Origin: Mucilaginibacter sp. CSA2-8R
GTDB lineage: Bacteria; Bacteroidota; Bacteroidia; Sphingobacteriales; Sphingobacteriaceae
Reading direction: 5' to 3'
Length of the DNA stretch: 64,000 nt
Assembly: GCF_038806765.1 (NCBI RefSeq)
Contig: NZ_CP152389.1
Location: 4,836,001-4,900,000, forward strand
Shown: piece after piece, positions 6,745 to 16,052 of the stretch
How the letters are laid out: each line of letters opens with the position of its first letter
Position numbering within the stretch: the stretch's first letter is position 1
Program-made: the position numbers and the translations under genes
The notes under the pieces: model-generated
What the model was told of the DNA's origin: nothing
The model's database searches: none
Seen by the model: the letters and a program-made list of their open reading frames with translations, nothing else

Positions 6745-9700
6745 CTTCAAGGCCTATCTCACTTAATAAAGCTACAGCTTCTACTACGCTATGTACGCCC
6801 TCAATACTAATACGGAGGGTATTCTTTACTTCTTTCATATTCACCCTGCGCATATTAGTTTTTACAAAACTTAACACATGCATAAACGCCGGCGACTCAA
6901 AATAAGCCGACTGCTGGTTAGATAAAAAGTAGCCGCGCAACACATTCTTTTTAAGCGATATTTTTTCGAAGCCGATGGCTTTGCCCAGCCATTGCAGGCG
7001 TATGGTATTAAACAAATCGTTTACCTGTGGCGGTATCGGGCCAAAACGGTCGGCCAGTTGTTTTTCAAAAGCCAATAGCTCTGTTTCGTTCTCCAGCTTT
7101 GATATTTCGGTATACAGGTTATAGCGCTCGGTTAAGCTGGTAACGTACTCATCCGGAATCAGGATTTCCATATCCGTATCAATTTGCGTAAAACTCACAA
7201 ATGGACGTGGCTTGTCGTCTTTAAACAATTCCTTAAACTCTTCGTCTTTAAGTTCCTGTATGGCTTCGTCAAGTATTTTATGATACATCTCAAAGCCAAT
7301 CTCAGCAATAAAACCACTTTGCTCGGCACCCAATAAGTTACCACTGCCGCGGATGTCCAAATCGCGCATAGCTACGTTAAAGCCGCTGCCTAAATCGCTA
7401 AATTCTTCAATGGCGCTTAAGCGTTTGCGCGCTTCCGGCGTCAAGGTCGACAATGGCGGACTCAGCAAATAACAGAATGCCTTTTTATTGCTGCGCCCTA
7501 CCCGGCCACGCATCTGGTGCAAATCGCTCAGGCCAAACATGTGGGCATGGTTAATAATAATGGTATTGGCGTTAGGTATATCCAAACCAGCCTCGATGAT
7601 GGTAGTTGCCACCAGCACATCATACTCATGGCTTACAAATTTGAGCATTACATCTTCCAGGTCATCACCTTCTAACTGCCCGTGAGCAATACCAATACGA
7701 GCCTTAGGCACTAATTTACGAATCATGCCGCCTAACTGCGGCAAATCGGCTACCCGGTTGTGGATAAAGAAAACTTGTCCGTTACGGTCAAGCTCATACT
7801 CAACCGCTTCTTTAATCAGTTTATCGTTAAACACATGCAATTCGGTAACTACCGGCTGCCGGTTGGGCGGCGGGGTAGAGATGATGGACAAATCGCGCGC
7901 GCCCATTAACGAAAAGTGCAGGGTACGTGGTATCGGCGTAGCTGTAAGCGTAAGCGTATCCACATTGGCACGCATAGCTTTTAATTTCTCTTTGGTAGCT
8001 ACACCAAATTTTTGCTCCTCGTCAATAATCATTAGCCCAAGGTCTTTAAACTTCACATCTTTACTCACCAAACGGTGCGTACCAATGATTATGTCCAGTT
8101 TACCTTCGGCTAAACGGGCCAGGCTATCCTTAATTTGCTTATTGGTTTTAAAGCGATTGATAAAATCGATATTAGCTGGAAAGCCCTTTAACCTGTCTGA
8201 AAATGTTTTAAAGTGCTGAGCCGCCAAAATAGTGGTAGGCACTAAAACGGCCACCTGCTTACTATCGGCTACGGCTTTAAAAGCAGCACGGATAGCCACC
8301 TCTGTTTTACCAAACCCAACGTCGCCGCAAATCAGGCGGTCCATCGGGTGCGGCGATTCCATATCTTTTTTAAAATCGTTGGTCGCTTTTTCCTGGTCGG
8401 GCGTGTCTTCGTAAATAAAGCTGGCCTCCAGTTCGGTCTGTAAGTAACTATCGGGCGAAAACGCGTTACCTTCTTTAGTTTTACGTACAGCGTAAAGTTT
8501 AATCAGGTCGCGGGCTATGTCCTTAACTTTTTTTTTTGTGGTTTTCTTTAACCGCTCCCAGGTATCTGTACCTAATTTGTTCATCTTAGGTACCGACCCT
8601 TCTTTACCACTAAATTTAGAAATGCGGTTAAGCGAGTTGATGTTTACATACAGCAAATCATTGTCGGCATATATCAGCCTAATCATTTCCTGCATCTTAC
8701 CGTTTACCTCTACCTTCTCCAATCCGGCATATTTACCAATGCCGTGATCTATGTGAGTAACGTAATCGCCCGGCTTTAACTCTCTAAGCTCTTTTAGGGT
8801 AATAGCCTGCGTACGCTGGTAACCTTTGCGCAGTTTGTATTTATAGTAACGGTCAAATATCTGGTGATCGGTATAGCAGGCCAATTTTTGCTCACGGTCA
8901 ACAAACCCCTCGCGGATGGATACATGGATTGGGGTAAACTTTACCGTTTTATCCAGATCATCAAAAATGGCATACAAACGTTCTACCTGCTTGGTCGAGT
9001 CGGTAAAAATTAAATTCTCAATTTTCTCCGCCTCATTATTCTTAATATTATGAATCAGCAACTGGAAGTCTTTATTAAAAGACGGCTGCGGCCTGATATC
9101 AAAGTTAACGCTGTGTGTGGGGGTGTAAAAAAACTGCTTGCCAAACTCAACCACTGCAAAATCGTGCAGCTGGTCGGCAATCATTTTTTCGTCGGTAAAG
9201 GCAAACTTAGGGTCTATCCATTCCGGATTCTGGTTTTTTTCCTCTGCAGATAGCGCCTTCCATAACTGGCTGGCTTTTTTGTAGCCTTCCTGGATAATGT
9301 CGAGCGTAAATTGTACATCCCTAATCCATACCTGGGTGTCGCCCTCAATGTATTCTAGTATAGAGATGTTGTTTTCGGTTAAAAACTTCGACTGTACGTT
9401 AGGTACAATGGTTACTGTTTTTACCTGTTCGGCAGATAGCTGGCTTTCAATCTCAAACGTGCGGATCGACTCAATAAAATCGCCGAAAAATTCTACACGG
9501 TAAGGCAGATCGTGCGAAAAAGAAAATATATCCACAATACCGCCGCGGATTGAAAACTGCCCAGGCTCGTATACAAAATCAACCCGTTCAAAATCGTACT
9601 CAATTAAAAACTCATTAATAAAGTCGATGCTCAGCTTATTATTTACAGCTATTTCAAGCGTATTTTTTTCGAGGGATGAGCGGTCAATTACTTTCTCAGC

Positions 9701-10087
9701 AACAGCTTCGGGATAAGTAACAATAATTTGCCCAAACTCGGTGGAGTGGTTTAGCTCGTTTAATACCTCGGCACGGGCCAGCACGTTACTACTGTCGGGC
9801 TGGGTAAACTCAAAAGCCTTGCGATAGCTGGACGGAAACAGCAATATTTCTTTGCCCGTAAGGTTTTCTAAATCAGCCTGAAAATAACTGGCTTCTTCAC
9901 GGTCGGGTAATATAAATAACTGGTGCTTGTGCTGCAAAAAATACAGCGCTACAGCCACCGTAGCATCGCTCGAACCTACCAGGCCCCGCAATTGGATACG
10001 CGGACTTTTAGAACTGTTTGATGCTTGCGCCAGTTCTTTAATACGCTCGTCGGTTTTATACCTATCTAATATGTCGCGAATATTCAA
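6734..10087 (-). CDS. mfd: Transcription-repair coupling factor Mfd
   Basis: 1117 residues. Order: UvrB-like N-terminal damage-recognition module (to about 330), RNA polymerase interaction domain beginning near ELKPGDYVTHIDHGIGKYAGLEKV, SF2 translocase with Walker A GDVGFGKT near residue 587, DEEQKFG box, TATPIPRTL, and the RecG-like RMRGRVGRS block, then the C-terminal TRCF domain. It removes stalled RNA polymerase and recruits UvrA. The frame starts at TTG 10087: no in-frame ATG lies upstream, and MNIRDILDRYK fits the family N-terminus. A perfect -7 box lies only 7 bases upstream. Confidence 0.97.
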   Translation of the reverse strand: MNIRDILDRYKTDERIKELAQASNSSKSPRIQLRGLVGSSDATVAVALYFLQHKHQLFILPDREEASYFQADLENLTGKEILLFPSSYRKAFEFTQPDSSNVLARAEVLNELNHSTEFGQIIVTYPEAVAEKVIDRSSLEKNTLEIAVNNKLSIDFINEFLIEYDFERVDFVYEPGQFSIRGGIVDIFSFSHDLPYRVEFFGDFIESIRTFEIESQLSAEQVKTVTIVPNVQSKFLTENNISILEYIEGDTQVWIRDVQFTLDIIQEGYKKASQLWKALSAEEKNQNPEWIDPKFAFTDEKMIADQLHDFAVVEFGKQFFYTPTHSVNFDIRPQPSFNKDFQLLIHNIKNNEAEKIENLIFTDSTKQVERLYAIFDDLDKTVKFTPIHVSIREGFVDREQKLACYTDHQIFDRYYKYKLRKGYQRTQAITLKELRELKPGDYVTHIDHGIGKYAGLEKVEVNGKMQEMIRLIYADNDLLYVNINSLNRISKFSGKEGSVPKMNKLGTDTWERLKKTTKKKVKDIARDLIKLYAVRKTKEGNAFSPDSYLQTELEASFIYEDTPDQEKATNDFKKDMESPHPMDRLICGDVGFGKTEVAIRAAFKAVADSKQVAVLVPTTILAAQHFKTFSDRLKGFPANIDFINRFKTNKQIKDSLARLAEGKLDIIIGTHRLVSKDVKFKDLGLMIIDEEQKFGVATKEKLKAMRANVDTLTLTATPIPRTLHFSLMGARDLSIISTPPPNRQPVVTELHVFNDKLIKEAVEYELDRNGQVFFIHNRVADLPQLGGMIRKLVPKARIGIAHGQLEGDDLEDVMLKFVSHEYDVLVATTIIEAGLDIPNANTIIINHAHMFGLSDLHQMRGRVGRSNKKAFCYLLSPPLSTLTPEARKRLSAIEEFSDLGSGFNVAMRDLDIRGSGNLLGAEQSGFIAEIGFEMYHKILDEAIQELKDEEFKELFKDDKPRPFVSFTQIDTDMEILIPDEYVTSLTERYNLYTEISKLENETELLAFEKQLADRFGPIPPQVNDLFNTIRLQWLGKAIGFEKISLKKNVLRGYFLSNQQSAYFESPAFMHVLSFVKTNMRRVNMKEVKNTLRISIEGVHSVVEAVALLSEIGLEVGV

Positions 10088-10094
10088 AACATTG

Positions 10095-10102
10095 CAAAGA
10101 TA
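10095..10102 (-). promoter_or_regulatory. -7 promoter box of mfd
   Basis: The minus strand reads TATCTTTG (complement of 10095-10102), with 7 bases between the box and the TTG start. Transcription would begin at or within a few bases of the start codon. No good -33 TTG at the usual distance. The rest of the 222-base gap up to 10309 shows no gene. Confidence 0.45.
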
Positions 10103-10309
10103 ATCTCCCCAACTACCTAAAAGGGTGATTTATTGTAAAATATTTAAAGAAGGAACTGAACTACTCCATATTTGTTTTGATGCCGCAATGCACAAAAAAA
10201 TACGTCACAAAAACTACTTCTTTAAAGAGTAACAGGCAAACAATTGGCTGCACATAATCCTTTTACGCTATACAGATACTTAAAATACATCAACTTAACC
10301 ACTAATACC

Positions 10310-10720
10310 ATGAAAAACGCTGTTATATCCGGAATCATCATTGGAGTTGTGAGCGGACTTTGGCTATTTATTATGCGCTGGACCGGCCACAAAATGTTAG
10401 ACGACCAATTAACACCTATCGAATACATCTCTATACTAATACCGGTTTTAGGAGTATTTTTTGGATTGAAAGGATACCGCGACGACGAACTGAACGGTCG
10501 GATGAATTTTTTACAAGGCTTGATACAAAGCTTCAAGATTTTGCTGATTGGTGGGGTAATTGCAGGGTTTGCCGGTATAGTTTATATTAATTACGTAGCG
10601 GCCGAAGATAATTTCCGAGATTTTTCGGGCCGTCTATTCGGGGCCTTGCTCATTGGTGTACTATCATCACTGGCAGCCACTTTATTACTCATGACTAAAT
10701 CAAACAATTCTATAGATTAA
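10310..10720 (+). CDS. DUF4199-type membrane protein
   Basis: 136 residues from ATG 10310; the frame is open further upstream to an alternative start at 10244, but MKNAVISGIIIGVVSGLW is the usual family N-terminus. Four predicted membrane helices, with the polar DDQLTPIEYISILIPVLGVFFGLKGYRDDELNGRM segment between helices 1 and 3, which is the recognisable DUF4199 core. Function unknown; these proteins are common in Bacteroidota next to glycosyltransferases and dihydroorotases, none of which is seen here. Single gene with its own terminator. Confidence 0.75.
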   Translation: MKNAVISGIIIGVVSGLWLFIMRWTGHKMLDDQLTPIEYISILIPVLGVFFGLKGYRDDELNGRMNFLQGLIQSFKILLIGGVIAGFAGIVYINYVAAEDNFRDFSGRLFGALLIGVLSSLAATLLLMTKSNNSID

Positions 10721-10741
10721 TAAAATCTAAATATGTTGATG

Positions 10742-10771
10742 GCGAAAGCTCTGCACTTGCAGGGCTTTCGC
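10742..10771 (+). terminator. Terminator after the DUF4199 gene
   Basis: GCGAAAGCTCTGC (10742-10754) pairs with 10759-10771 with one G-U pair around an ACTT loop, followed by TGTTTAT. Confidence 0.65.
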
Positions 10772-10855
10772 TGTTTATAGGCAATTCTGTCCGCCTTTTT
10801 GTAACAAATAGTTGTTTGGTAAATCTTATATTTAGAACTATAAACTTAAGCTATC

Positions 10856-11212
10856 ATGCAACAAAATTCTTTTTCCATGTTGTCGGGCATCACGCCCGAA
10901 GAGTTTCTCTTTTTACAGCAAGCTACTGTTGGTTTGAACGACCAGCAACTCAACAGCTTTAAAATGCTGTATATGGGCAAACGCCGTAACCCTACAGATA
11001 TATTATTATTCACGCTTTTAGGCTTTGTAGGATTCAACGGAATTCAACGCTTTGTAGTAGGGCAAATTGGTATGGGAATTATTTATATGATAACCTTTGG
11101 TTTTTGTTGGATAGGCACTATCGTTGATTTAATTAATCATAAAAGTATAGCTAATAATTACAACAAAGACATGGCTTACGAAGCCCTGCAAATGGTAAAA
11201 ATGGGTGCATAA
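10856..11212 (+). CDS. TM2-domain membrane protein
   Basis: 118 residues. A soluble N-terminal third is followed by the two-helix TM2 module: a positively charged KRRNPTDILLFTLLGFVGFNGIQRFVVGQIGMGIIYMITFG stretch, then GFCWIGTIVDLI, with the G-x-x-R-F-Y/V-x-G-Q/K turn. Function of the family is unknown. A weak -7 box (TATATTTA) precedes the start by about 25 bases. The next small membrane gene overlaps its end. Confidence 0.8.
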   Translation: MQQNSFSMLSGITPEEFLFLQQATVGLNDQQLNSFKMLYMGKRRNPTDILLFTLLGFVGFNGIQRFVVGQIGMGIIYMITFGFCWIGTIVDLINHKSIANNYNKDMAYEALQMVKMGA

Positions 11213-11450
11213 ACTACATGCAAGGCAACCTATAGGTAAATTATTAATTGCAGCCGGCGCATTGTTATTGATTGCCGGTTTACTCTGGTACTTTTTTACT
11301 GATAAACTGCGCTGGATTGGCCACCTTCCCGGCGACATCCGTATTGAGCGCGAAAATTTCAGTTTTTATTTCCCTGTTACTACGTTGGTGTTGCTCAACC
11401 TCATCATCTTTATTTTAGTGCGGGTTTGTAATTGGATAAGCAACAGCTAA
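11205..11450 (+). CDS. DUF2905-like small membrane protein
   Basis: 81 residues with two membrane helices and, between them, the loop WIGHLPGDIRIERENFSFYFPVTT, the hallmark of DUF2905. No ATG is available: the frame is read here from GTG 11205, overlapping the TM2 gene by 8 bases, which would couple their translation. A start slightly further in cannot be excluded. Function unknown. Confidence 0.75.
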   Translation: MHKLHARQPIGKLLIAAGALLLIAGLLWYFFTDKLRWIGHLPGDIRIERENFSFYFPVTTLVLLNLIIFILVRVCNWISNS

Positions 11451-11462
11451 CTTGCCGCCGTT

Positions 11463-12560
11463 ATGAAGTTAAACGAATTAACCGCTTATCTGGAAAGCAT
11501 TGCACCGCTGGCTTACCAGGAAGATTATGACAACTCGGGCCTGATAGTAGGCCATGGCAATCAAGAACTTAGCCGGGCGCTTATTTCTTTGGATTGTACC
11601 GAGGCCGTAGTAGACGAAGCCATTGCTACTGGCTGCCAGCTCATCATTTCGCACCACCCCATTGTATTCAAAGGGCTTAAAAAATTCAATGGCAAATCGT
11701 ATGTAGAGCGTGTAGTGCAAAAAGCTATTAAGCATGATATTGCCTTGTACGCCATCCATACCAATTTAGATAATGTGATGGATGGGGTGAATGCACGCAT
11801 AGGCCAAACGTTGGGTTTAAAAAACATGCGTATACTTTCGGCTAAATCGGGCATACTCAAAAAGCTGGTTACTTATGTACCGCATAGCCATGCTGATGCC
11901 GTGCGCAATGCCTTGTTTAGCGCAGGCGCAGGCAACATTGGCAACTATAGTGAGGTTAGCTTTAATGCCGGAGGTACAGGAACCTTTAAAGGCAACGAAA
12001 GCGCCAGCCCGTACGTTGGTCAGCTCAACGAGCGGCACCAGGAAGCAGAAACCCGGATAGAAACTATATACCCGGCCTACCTGGAAAGTAAAATACTGAT
12101 GGCGTTGTTTTTAAACCACCCTTACGAAGAGGTAGCTTATGATTTATATACCCTAACCAACCAGCACCAGCAGGTAGGTGCAGGCATGATAGGCGAACTC
12201 GAATATTCCGTAAGCGAGCAGGACTTTCTTGCTCAACTAAAAACGAGCATGAAAGCAGCTGTGATCAGGCATACCGAGTTAAAAAACAAACCGGTAAAAA
12301 AAGTGGCAGTTTGCGGTGGCTCAGGAGGCTTTTTATTAAAGCAGGCTATTGCTGCCGGGGCCGACGTTTTTGTTACGGCCGATTACAAGTATCATGAGTT
12401 TTTTGATGCGGAAGGAAAGATAGTTATTGCCGACATCGGACATTTTGAAAGTGAGCAATTTACGCAGCAACTATTGCATGAAATAATACAGAAAAAATTT
12501 AGTAACTTTGCGGTCCGTTTAACAGAAATTAATACAAACCCCATAAAATATTTTATTTGA
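11463..12560 (+). CDS. Nif3-like dinuclear metal centre protein (YqfO type)
   Basis: 365 residues, the long form of the NIF3 family. The outer halves carry the metal ligands (ISHHPIVF near residue 63, HTNLD near 100, and the C-terminal ADIGHFESEQ). Between about residues 125 and 250 lies the inserted CutA/PII-like domain that starts KLVTYVPHSHADAVRNALF. The family forms toroidal hexamers; it has been linked to GTP cyclohydrolase IA-like activity but its cellular role is unsettled. Its TGA overlaps the ATG of the zinc-ribbon gene (TGATG), a pairing conserved in many bacteria. Confidence 0.92.
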   Translation: MKLNELTAYLESIAPLAYQEDYDNSGLIVGHGNQELSRALISLDCTEAVVDEAIATGCQLIISHHPIVFKGLKKFNGKSYVERVVQKAIKHDIALYAIHTNLDNVMDGVNARIGQTLGLKNMRILSAKSGILKKLVTYVPHSHADAVRNALFSAGAGNIGNYSEVSFNAGGTGTFKGNESASPYVGQLNERHQEAETRIETIYPAYLESKILMALFLNHPYEEVAYDLYTLTNQHQQVGAGMIGELEYSVSEQDFLAQLKTSMKAAVIRHTELKNKPVKKVAVCGGSGGFLLKQAIAAGADVFVTADYKYHEFFDAEGKIVIADIGHFESEQFTQQLLHEIIQKKFSNFAVRLTEINTNPIKYFI

Positions 12561-13306
12561 TGGAACAAACCGTAGAACAAAAGCTAAAAGCTTTGTATGA
12601 CCTACAAACTATCCACACCAAGATTGACAGAATACGCCAGGTAAGAGGTGAATTGCCTATGGAAGTTGCCGACCTGGAAGATGATGTGGCCGGTCTGGAA
12701 ACCCGCATTCAGAAAATAAAAAATGAACTGGATGATTTGGAAGACGATATTGTAAACCGCAAAAACGTTATCCGTGATGCGCAGGCCAATATTAAAAAAT
12801 ATGAAGCTCAGCTAAACGACGTTAAAAACAACCGTGAGTACGATGCAATCTCGAAAGAGGTTGAAATACAAGGCCTGGACATCCAGGTGAGCGAGAAAAA
12901 AATCAGAGAGTATGGTTTTGAAATTACTTCAAAAACTCAAATCTATGATAAAGCGTTAGCTGAACTGGAAGGCCGCCGTGCTGACCTTGATGCTAAAAAA
13001 GCAGAGCTGGATAATATTACTTCTGAAACTGAAAAAGACGAAGCTGAGTTAAACAGCCAGGCCGAAGTAGCTAAACAAAATATTGAAGAGCGTTTACTGA
13101 TAGCCTACTCCCGCCTGCGTGGCAATGCTAAAAATGGCCTGGCCGTAGTAACTATTCAGCGCGACTCTTGCTCAGGTTGTTTTAACCAAATCCCGCCGCA
13201 GCGTCAGTCTGATATTCGTCAGCGCAAAAAAATCATCGTTTGCGAACATTGCGGTCGTATATTGGTTGATGAACAAATGGCGCTCGAAGAAGAAGAGCAC
13301 GCATAA
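12560..13306 (+). CDS. Coiled-coil protein with C-terminal C4 zinc ribbon
   Basis: 248 residues. About 180 residues of continuous heptad-rich coiled coil (LEDDVAGLETRIQKIKNELDD and onwards) are followed by a treble-clef/zinc ribbon with cysteines in CSGC and CEHCG. The architecture matches the zf-RING_7 (COG1579) family, which sits next to NIF3-like genes across bacteria; a nucleic-acid or GTPase partner role is suspected, not proven. ATG 12560 is chosen over an in-frame TTG three bases earlier. A perfect terminator follows. Confidence 0.9.
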   Translation: MEQTVEQKLKALYDLQTIHTKIDRIRQVRGELPMEVADLEDDVAGLETRIQKIKNELDDLEDDIVNRKNVIRDAQANIKKYEAQLNDVKNNREYDAISKEVEIQGLDIQVSEKKIREYGFEITSKTQIYDKALAELEGRRADLDAKKAELDNITSETEKDEAELNSQAEVAKQNIEERLLIAYSRLRGNAKNGLAVVTIQRDSCSGCFNQIPPQRQSDIRQRKKIIVCEHCGRILVDEQMALEEEEHA

Positions 13307-13332
13307 TCAGCTTTTAACTAAAAATGATATAT

Positions 13333-13359
13333 AAGGCGCCTTAACAGGCGCCTTTTTTT
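13333..13359 (+). terminator. Strong rho-independent terminator
   Basis: AAGGCGCC (13333-13340) and GGCGCCTT (13347-13354) pair perfectly around TTAACA and run into seven T. It ends the Nif3/zinc-ribbon unit. The next gene's ATG follows only 3 bases after the T-tract. Confidence 0.9.
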
Positions 13360-13362
13360 GTA

Positions 13363-14841
13363 ATGAGTAAATATTTTCTACCTATCCTGCTCTGCCTAAT
13401 CAGCACTCGTACTTTTGCCGGTTTTGATGCTAATGCCAATTGTAACCAAGCGTATAAAAATATATTGAGCTTTAAGCTTAAAGCTGCCCGTCAGCAAATA
13501 GATCACGAAAAAGCCATCCATCCGCAAAATAGCTTCACCATTCTGCTCGACGATTATTATGACTACTTCTGGATGCTGAGTACAGAAAGCAAAAATGATT
13601 ATGACCGCCTGAAAAGCAATAAAGCCGACCGCTTGGATAGGCTGGATGATGAGGACAAAAATTCGCCCTGGCGCAATTTTGCATTGGCGCAGGTAAACCT
13701 GCATTGGGCACTGTTAAATGCCCGCTTTGGCGACAACACAGCAGCCGGCTTTGCCATTAATAAAGCACACCGGCAATTACAGGACAACCAAAAGAAGTTC
13801 CCCACATTTTTGCCGGACGATATTCCGTTAGGTGTGGTAAACGTGGCTTTAGGTGCCCTGCCCGACGGAGCGCTGAAAAGCATTTTAAATATTTTTGGCA
13901 TCAAAGGCAGTATCAGCAACGGCATCACTATGCTGCAGAACACTATTGCGCAGTTGCCGGCATCAAACTATGCGATGTTTTATGATGAGGCGGTGTTTTA
14001 TACTACCTACTTACAAACCGATGTAGTGAACGATGAGCATGCATATACAAAAATGCTTAAATATACTGCCCGTATGGATAACAGCAGCTTGCTGAAGAGT
14101 TATATTGAAGGCTATATTGCACTGCGGAGCGGGCACAGTAATGAAGCCATCAGTTTTTTAGACAAGCGTCCGGATGGCAATGAATATCAACCTTATCCTT
14201 ACTTGGATTACCTGATGGCTATTGCCAAAATGAATGTATCAGATAATTCGGCCAACGATTATTTTAACAAATTTTTACAGACCAATAAGGGTGTAAATTT
14301 TATTAAAGACAGCTATTTACATTTAGCCTGGGATGCCTTGCTCGATGGCAATACTAAACGCTACACTGCCTTTACCCAACTGGTAAAAACCAAGGGTTAT
14401 ACTTATAATGACAAAGACAAACGTGCTTTAACAGAAATTGCCGACCCGCAATATAACCCCGATTTACTGCGGGCCCGGTTATGGTTTGACGGGGGTCTGT
14501 ATGCTAAAGCATTAGCATTGCTCAAAGAGCAAAACGCTGATAAATACACAACTACTCATGATAAAGCCGAATACCATTACCGCCTCGGCCGTATTTATGA
14601 TGCCATGCAGCAAGACAGCAACGCCTTAAACAGCTACCAGCAAGCCATTAACTTAGGTAAAGGCACCAATTATTACTTTGCGCCAATGTCGGCTTTACGG
14701 GCAGGCAATATTTATGAGCAGCACCATGATATCAGCAGGGCCAATACTTACTATAACATGGCTATCGGCTTTAAAAACCATCAGCAAGAAAACAGCATTG
14801 AGCAAAAAGCTAAAGAAGGCTTAAAGCGTATTAAGCCTTAA
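13363..14841 (+). CDS. Secreted tetratricopeptide-repeat protein
   Basis: 492 residues with a signal peptide (MSKYFLPILLCLISTRTFAG). The body is all-helical. Recognisable TPR units occur at the C-terminus (AEYHYRLGRIYDAMQQDSNALNSYQQAINL and the following APMSALRAGNIYEQHHDISRANTYYNMAI), and the N-terminal part has helical pairs of DUF3808-like character. Likely a periplasmic scaffold; no partner is evident. It is convergent with moeA, with only 2 bases between stops. A complete terminator occupies its leader. Confidence 0.8.
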   Translation: MSKYFLPILLCLISTRTFAGFDANANCNQAYKNILSFKLKAARQQIDHEKAIHPQNSFTILLDDYYDYFWMLSTESKNDYDRLKSNKADRLDRLDDEDKNSPWRNFALAQVNLHWALLNARFGDNTAAGFAINKAHRQLQDNQKKFPTFLPDDIPLGVVNVALGALPDGALKSILNIFGIKGSISNGITMLQNTIAQLPASNYAMFYDEAVFYTTYLQTDVVNDEHAYTKMLKYTARMDNSSLLKSYIEGYIALRSGHSNEAISFLDKRPDGNEYQPYPYLDYLMAIAKMNVSDNSANDYFNKFLQTNKGVNFIKDSYLHLAWDALLDGNTKRYTAFTQLVKTKGYTYNDKDKRALTEIADPQYNPDLLRARLWFDGGLYAKALALLKEQNADKYTTTHDKAEYHYRLGRIYDAMQQDSNALNSYQQAINLGKGTNYYFAPMSALRAGNIYEQHHDISRANTYYNMAIGFKNHQQENSIEQKAKEGLKRIKP

Positions 14842-14843
14842 GC

Positions 14844-16037
14844 TTATTGAAATAGCTGCACATTAAATAGGGTTCCGGCTTCAAAACTATCCTGTTCGGC
14901 AGGTAAGCTCAAATAGCCCTCGGCCTGCATCAGGTTAACCATATCGCCGGAGGTTGAGGTGTTTACCGGTGTGGCTATCATTTTACCATCCTGGTTAATC
15001 AGCTTAACTAACACGTGGTGTATTAATGCCGGTTTAAAGGTTATCGTTTTACTGATGGCTGCCTGTACTACCGGGAGTTTAATATTTAACGAACTATATA
15101 ACCAAGCGCGAAAATAAATCTGATAACAAATCCAGGTAGATACCGGGTTGCCCGGAAAGCCAAATGCCAATACTCCGTTGTCGAATTTACCAAACAGCAA
15201 AGGCTTGCCAGGCCTTTGTGCAATGCTATGAAACAGCGTATGCATGTTTAGCTGCTGCAACACCTGCGGCAAAAAATCAAACTTACCTTTAGATACCGCA
15301 CCCGAGAACAATAGCACATCGTAGTTTTCTATTAATCCGGTTAATTGCTCAACCATCAACTTGGGTTCGTCAGGTAGATGATACCTATTCGCTGTAATAA
15401 CCTCCTGGGCTAAGCCGGCTATCAGCATGTAACTGTTAGATTGCCTGATTTGATGAGGCTCGGGCTTTTCTGTAATTGCAACCAATTCATCGCCAGTTGA
15501 ACAAACTGCTACTTTAGGTAATTGGTAAACGCTTAGTTTGTTTAATCCTACTGATGCTGCAATGGCGATAATAGCTGGCGTAATTTTAGTTCCTGGTTCA
15601 ACTAAGGTCTGTCCCTCCTTTTCGTCTGCACCCTGTAAATGAACATTTTGATAGGCGATAACGGTATCCAATTGTACCTGAGCTACCTGGTTTTCCAGCA
15701 GGATATCCTCATAACGGATCACCGCGTTACAACCAACCGGCAACATAGCACCGGTCATGACCTCGATACAATGATCACGATTTTGCAACTCCAGTTGTGG
15801 ATGACCTGCAGGCTGTATAGCCTCGACAGAAAACTCCCGCCGGCCCTGCTCAAACGCTGATGTATTAATGGCAATACCGTCCATAGTGGCCCGGTTAAAG
15901 GGCGGAAAATCACGGTCGGCAATGATGGTTTTCGCTAATACACGCCCTCTGGTTTGCAGCAAATCTATCTCTTCAACAGCTAAAGGCTTAGCCTGAGCAT
16001 AAACTTGATTTAAGGCCTCTTGTACAGTAATCATCAT
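14844..16037 (-). CDS. moeA: Molybdopterin molybdenumtransferase MoeA
   Basis: 397 residues, normal length. Inserts molybdate into adenylylated molybdopterin to finish Mo-cofactor. Visible: the N-terminal DRDFPPFNRATMDGIAI block, the GD(E) loop CSTGDELV, SNSYML, the FSGAVSKGKFDFLPQVL segment and FGFPGNPVSTWICY. Either of two adjacent ATG codons (16037, 16034) could start it. Last gene of the eleven-gene Mo-cofactor operon; 15 bases from moeB. Confidence 0.95.
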   Translation of the reverse strand: MMITVQEALNQVYAQAKPLAVEEIDLLQTRGRVLAKTIIADRDFPPFNRATMDGIAINTSAFEQGRREFSVEAIQPAGHPQLELQNRDHCIEVMTGAMLPVGCNAVIRYEDILLENQVAQVQLDTVIAYQNVHLQGADEKEGQTLVEPGTKITPAIIAIAASVGLNKLSVYQLPKVAVCSTGDELVAITEKPEPHQIRQSNSYMLIAGLAQEVITANRYHLPDEPKLMVEQLTGLIENYDVLLFSGAVSKGKFDFLPQVLQQLNMHTLFHSIAQRPGKPLLFGKFDNGVLAFGFPGNPVSTWICYQIYFRAWLYSSLNIKLPVVQAAISKTITFKPALIHHVLVKLINQDGKMIATPVNTSTSGDMVNLMQAEGYLSLPAEQDSFEAGTLFNVQLFQ

Positions 16038-16052
16038 GTTATCAATTAAGGG

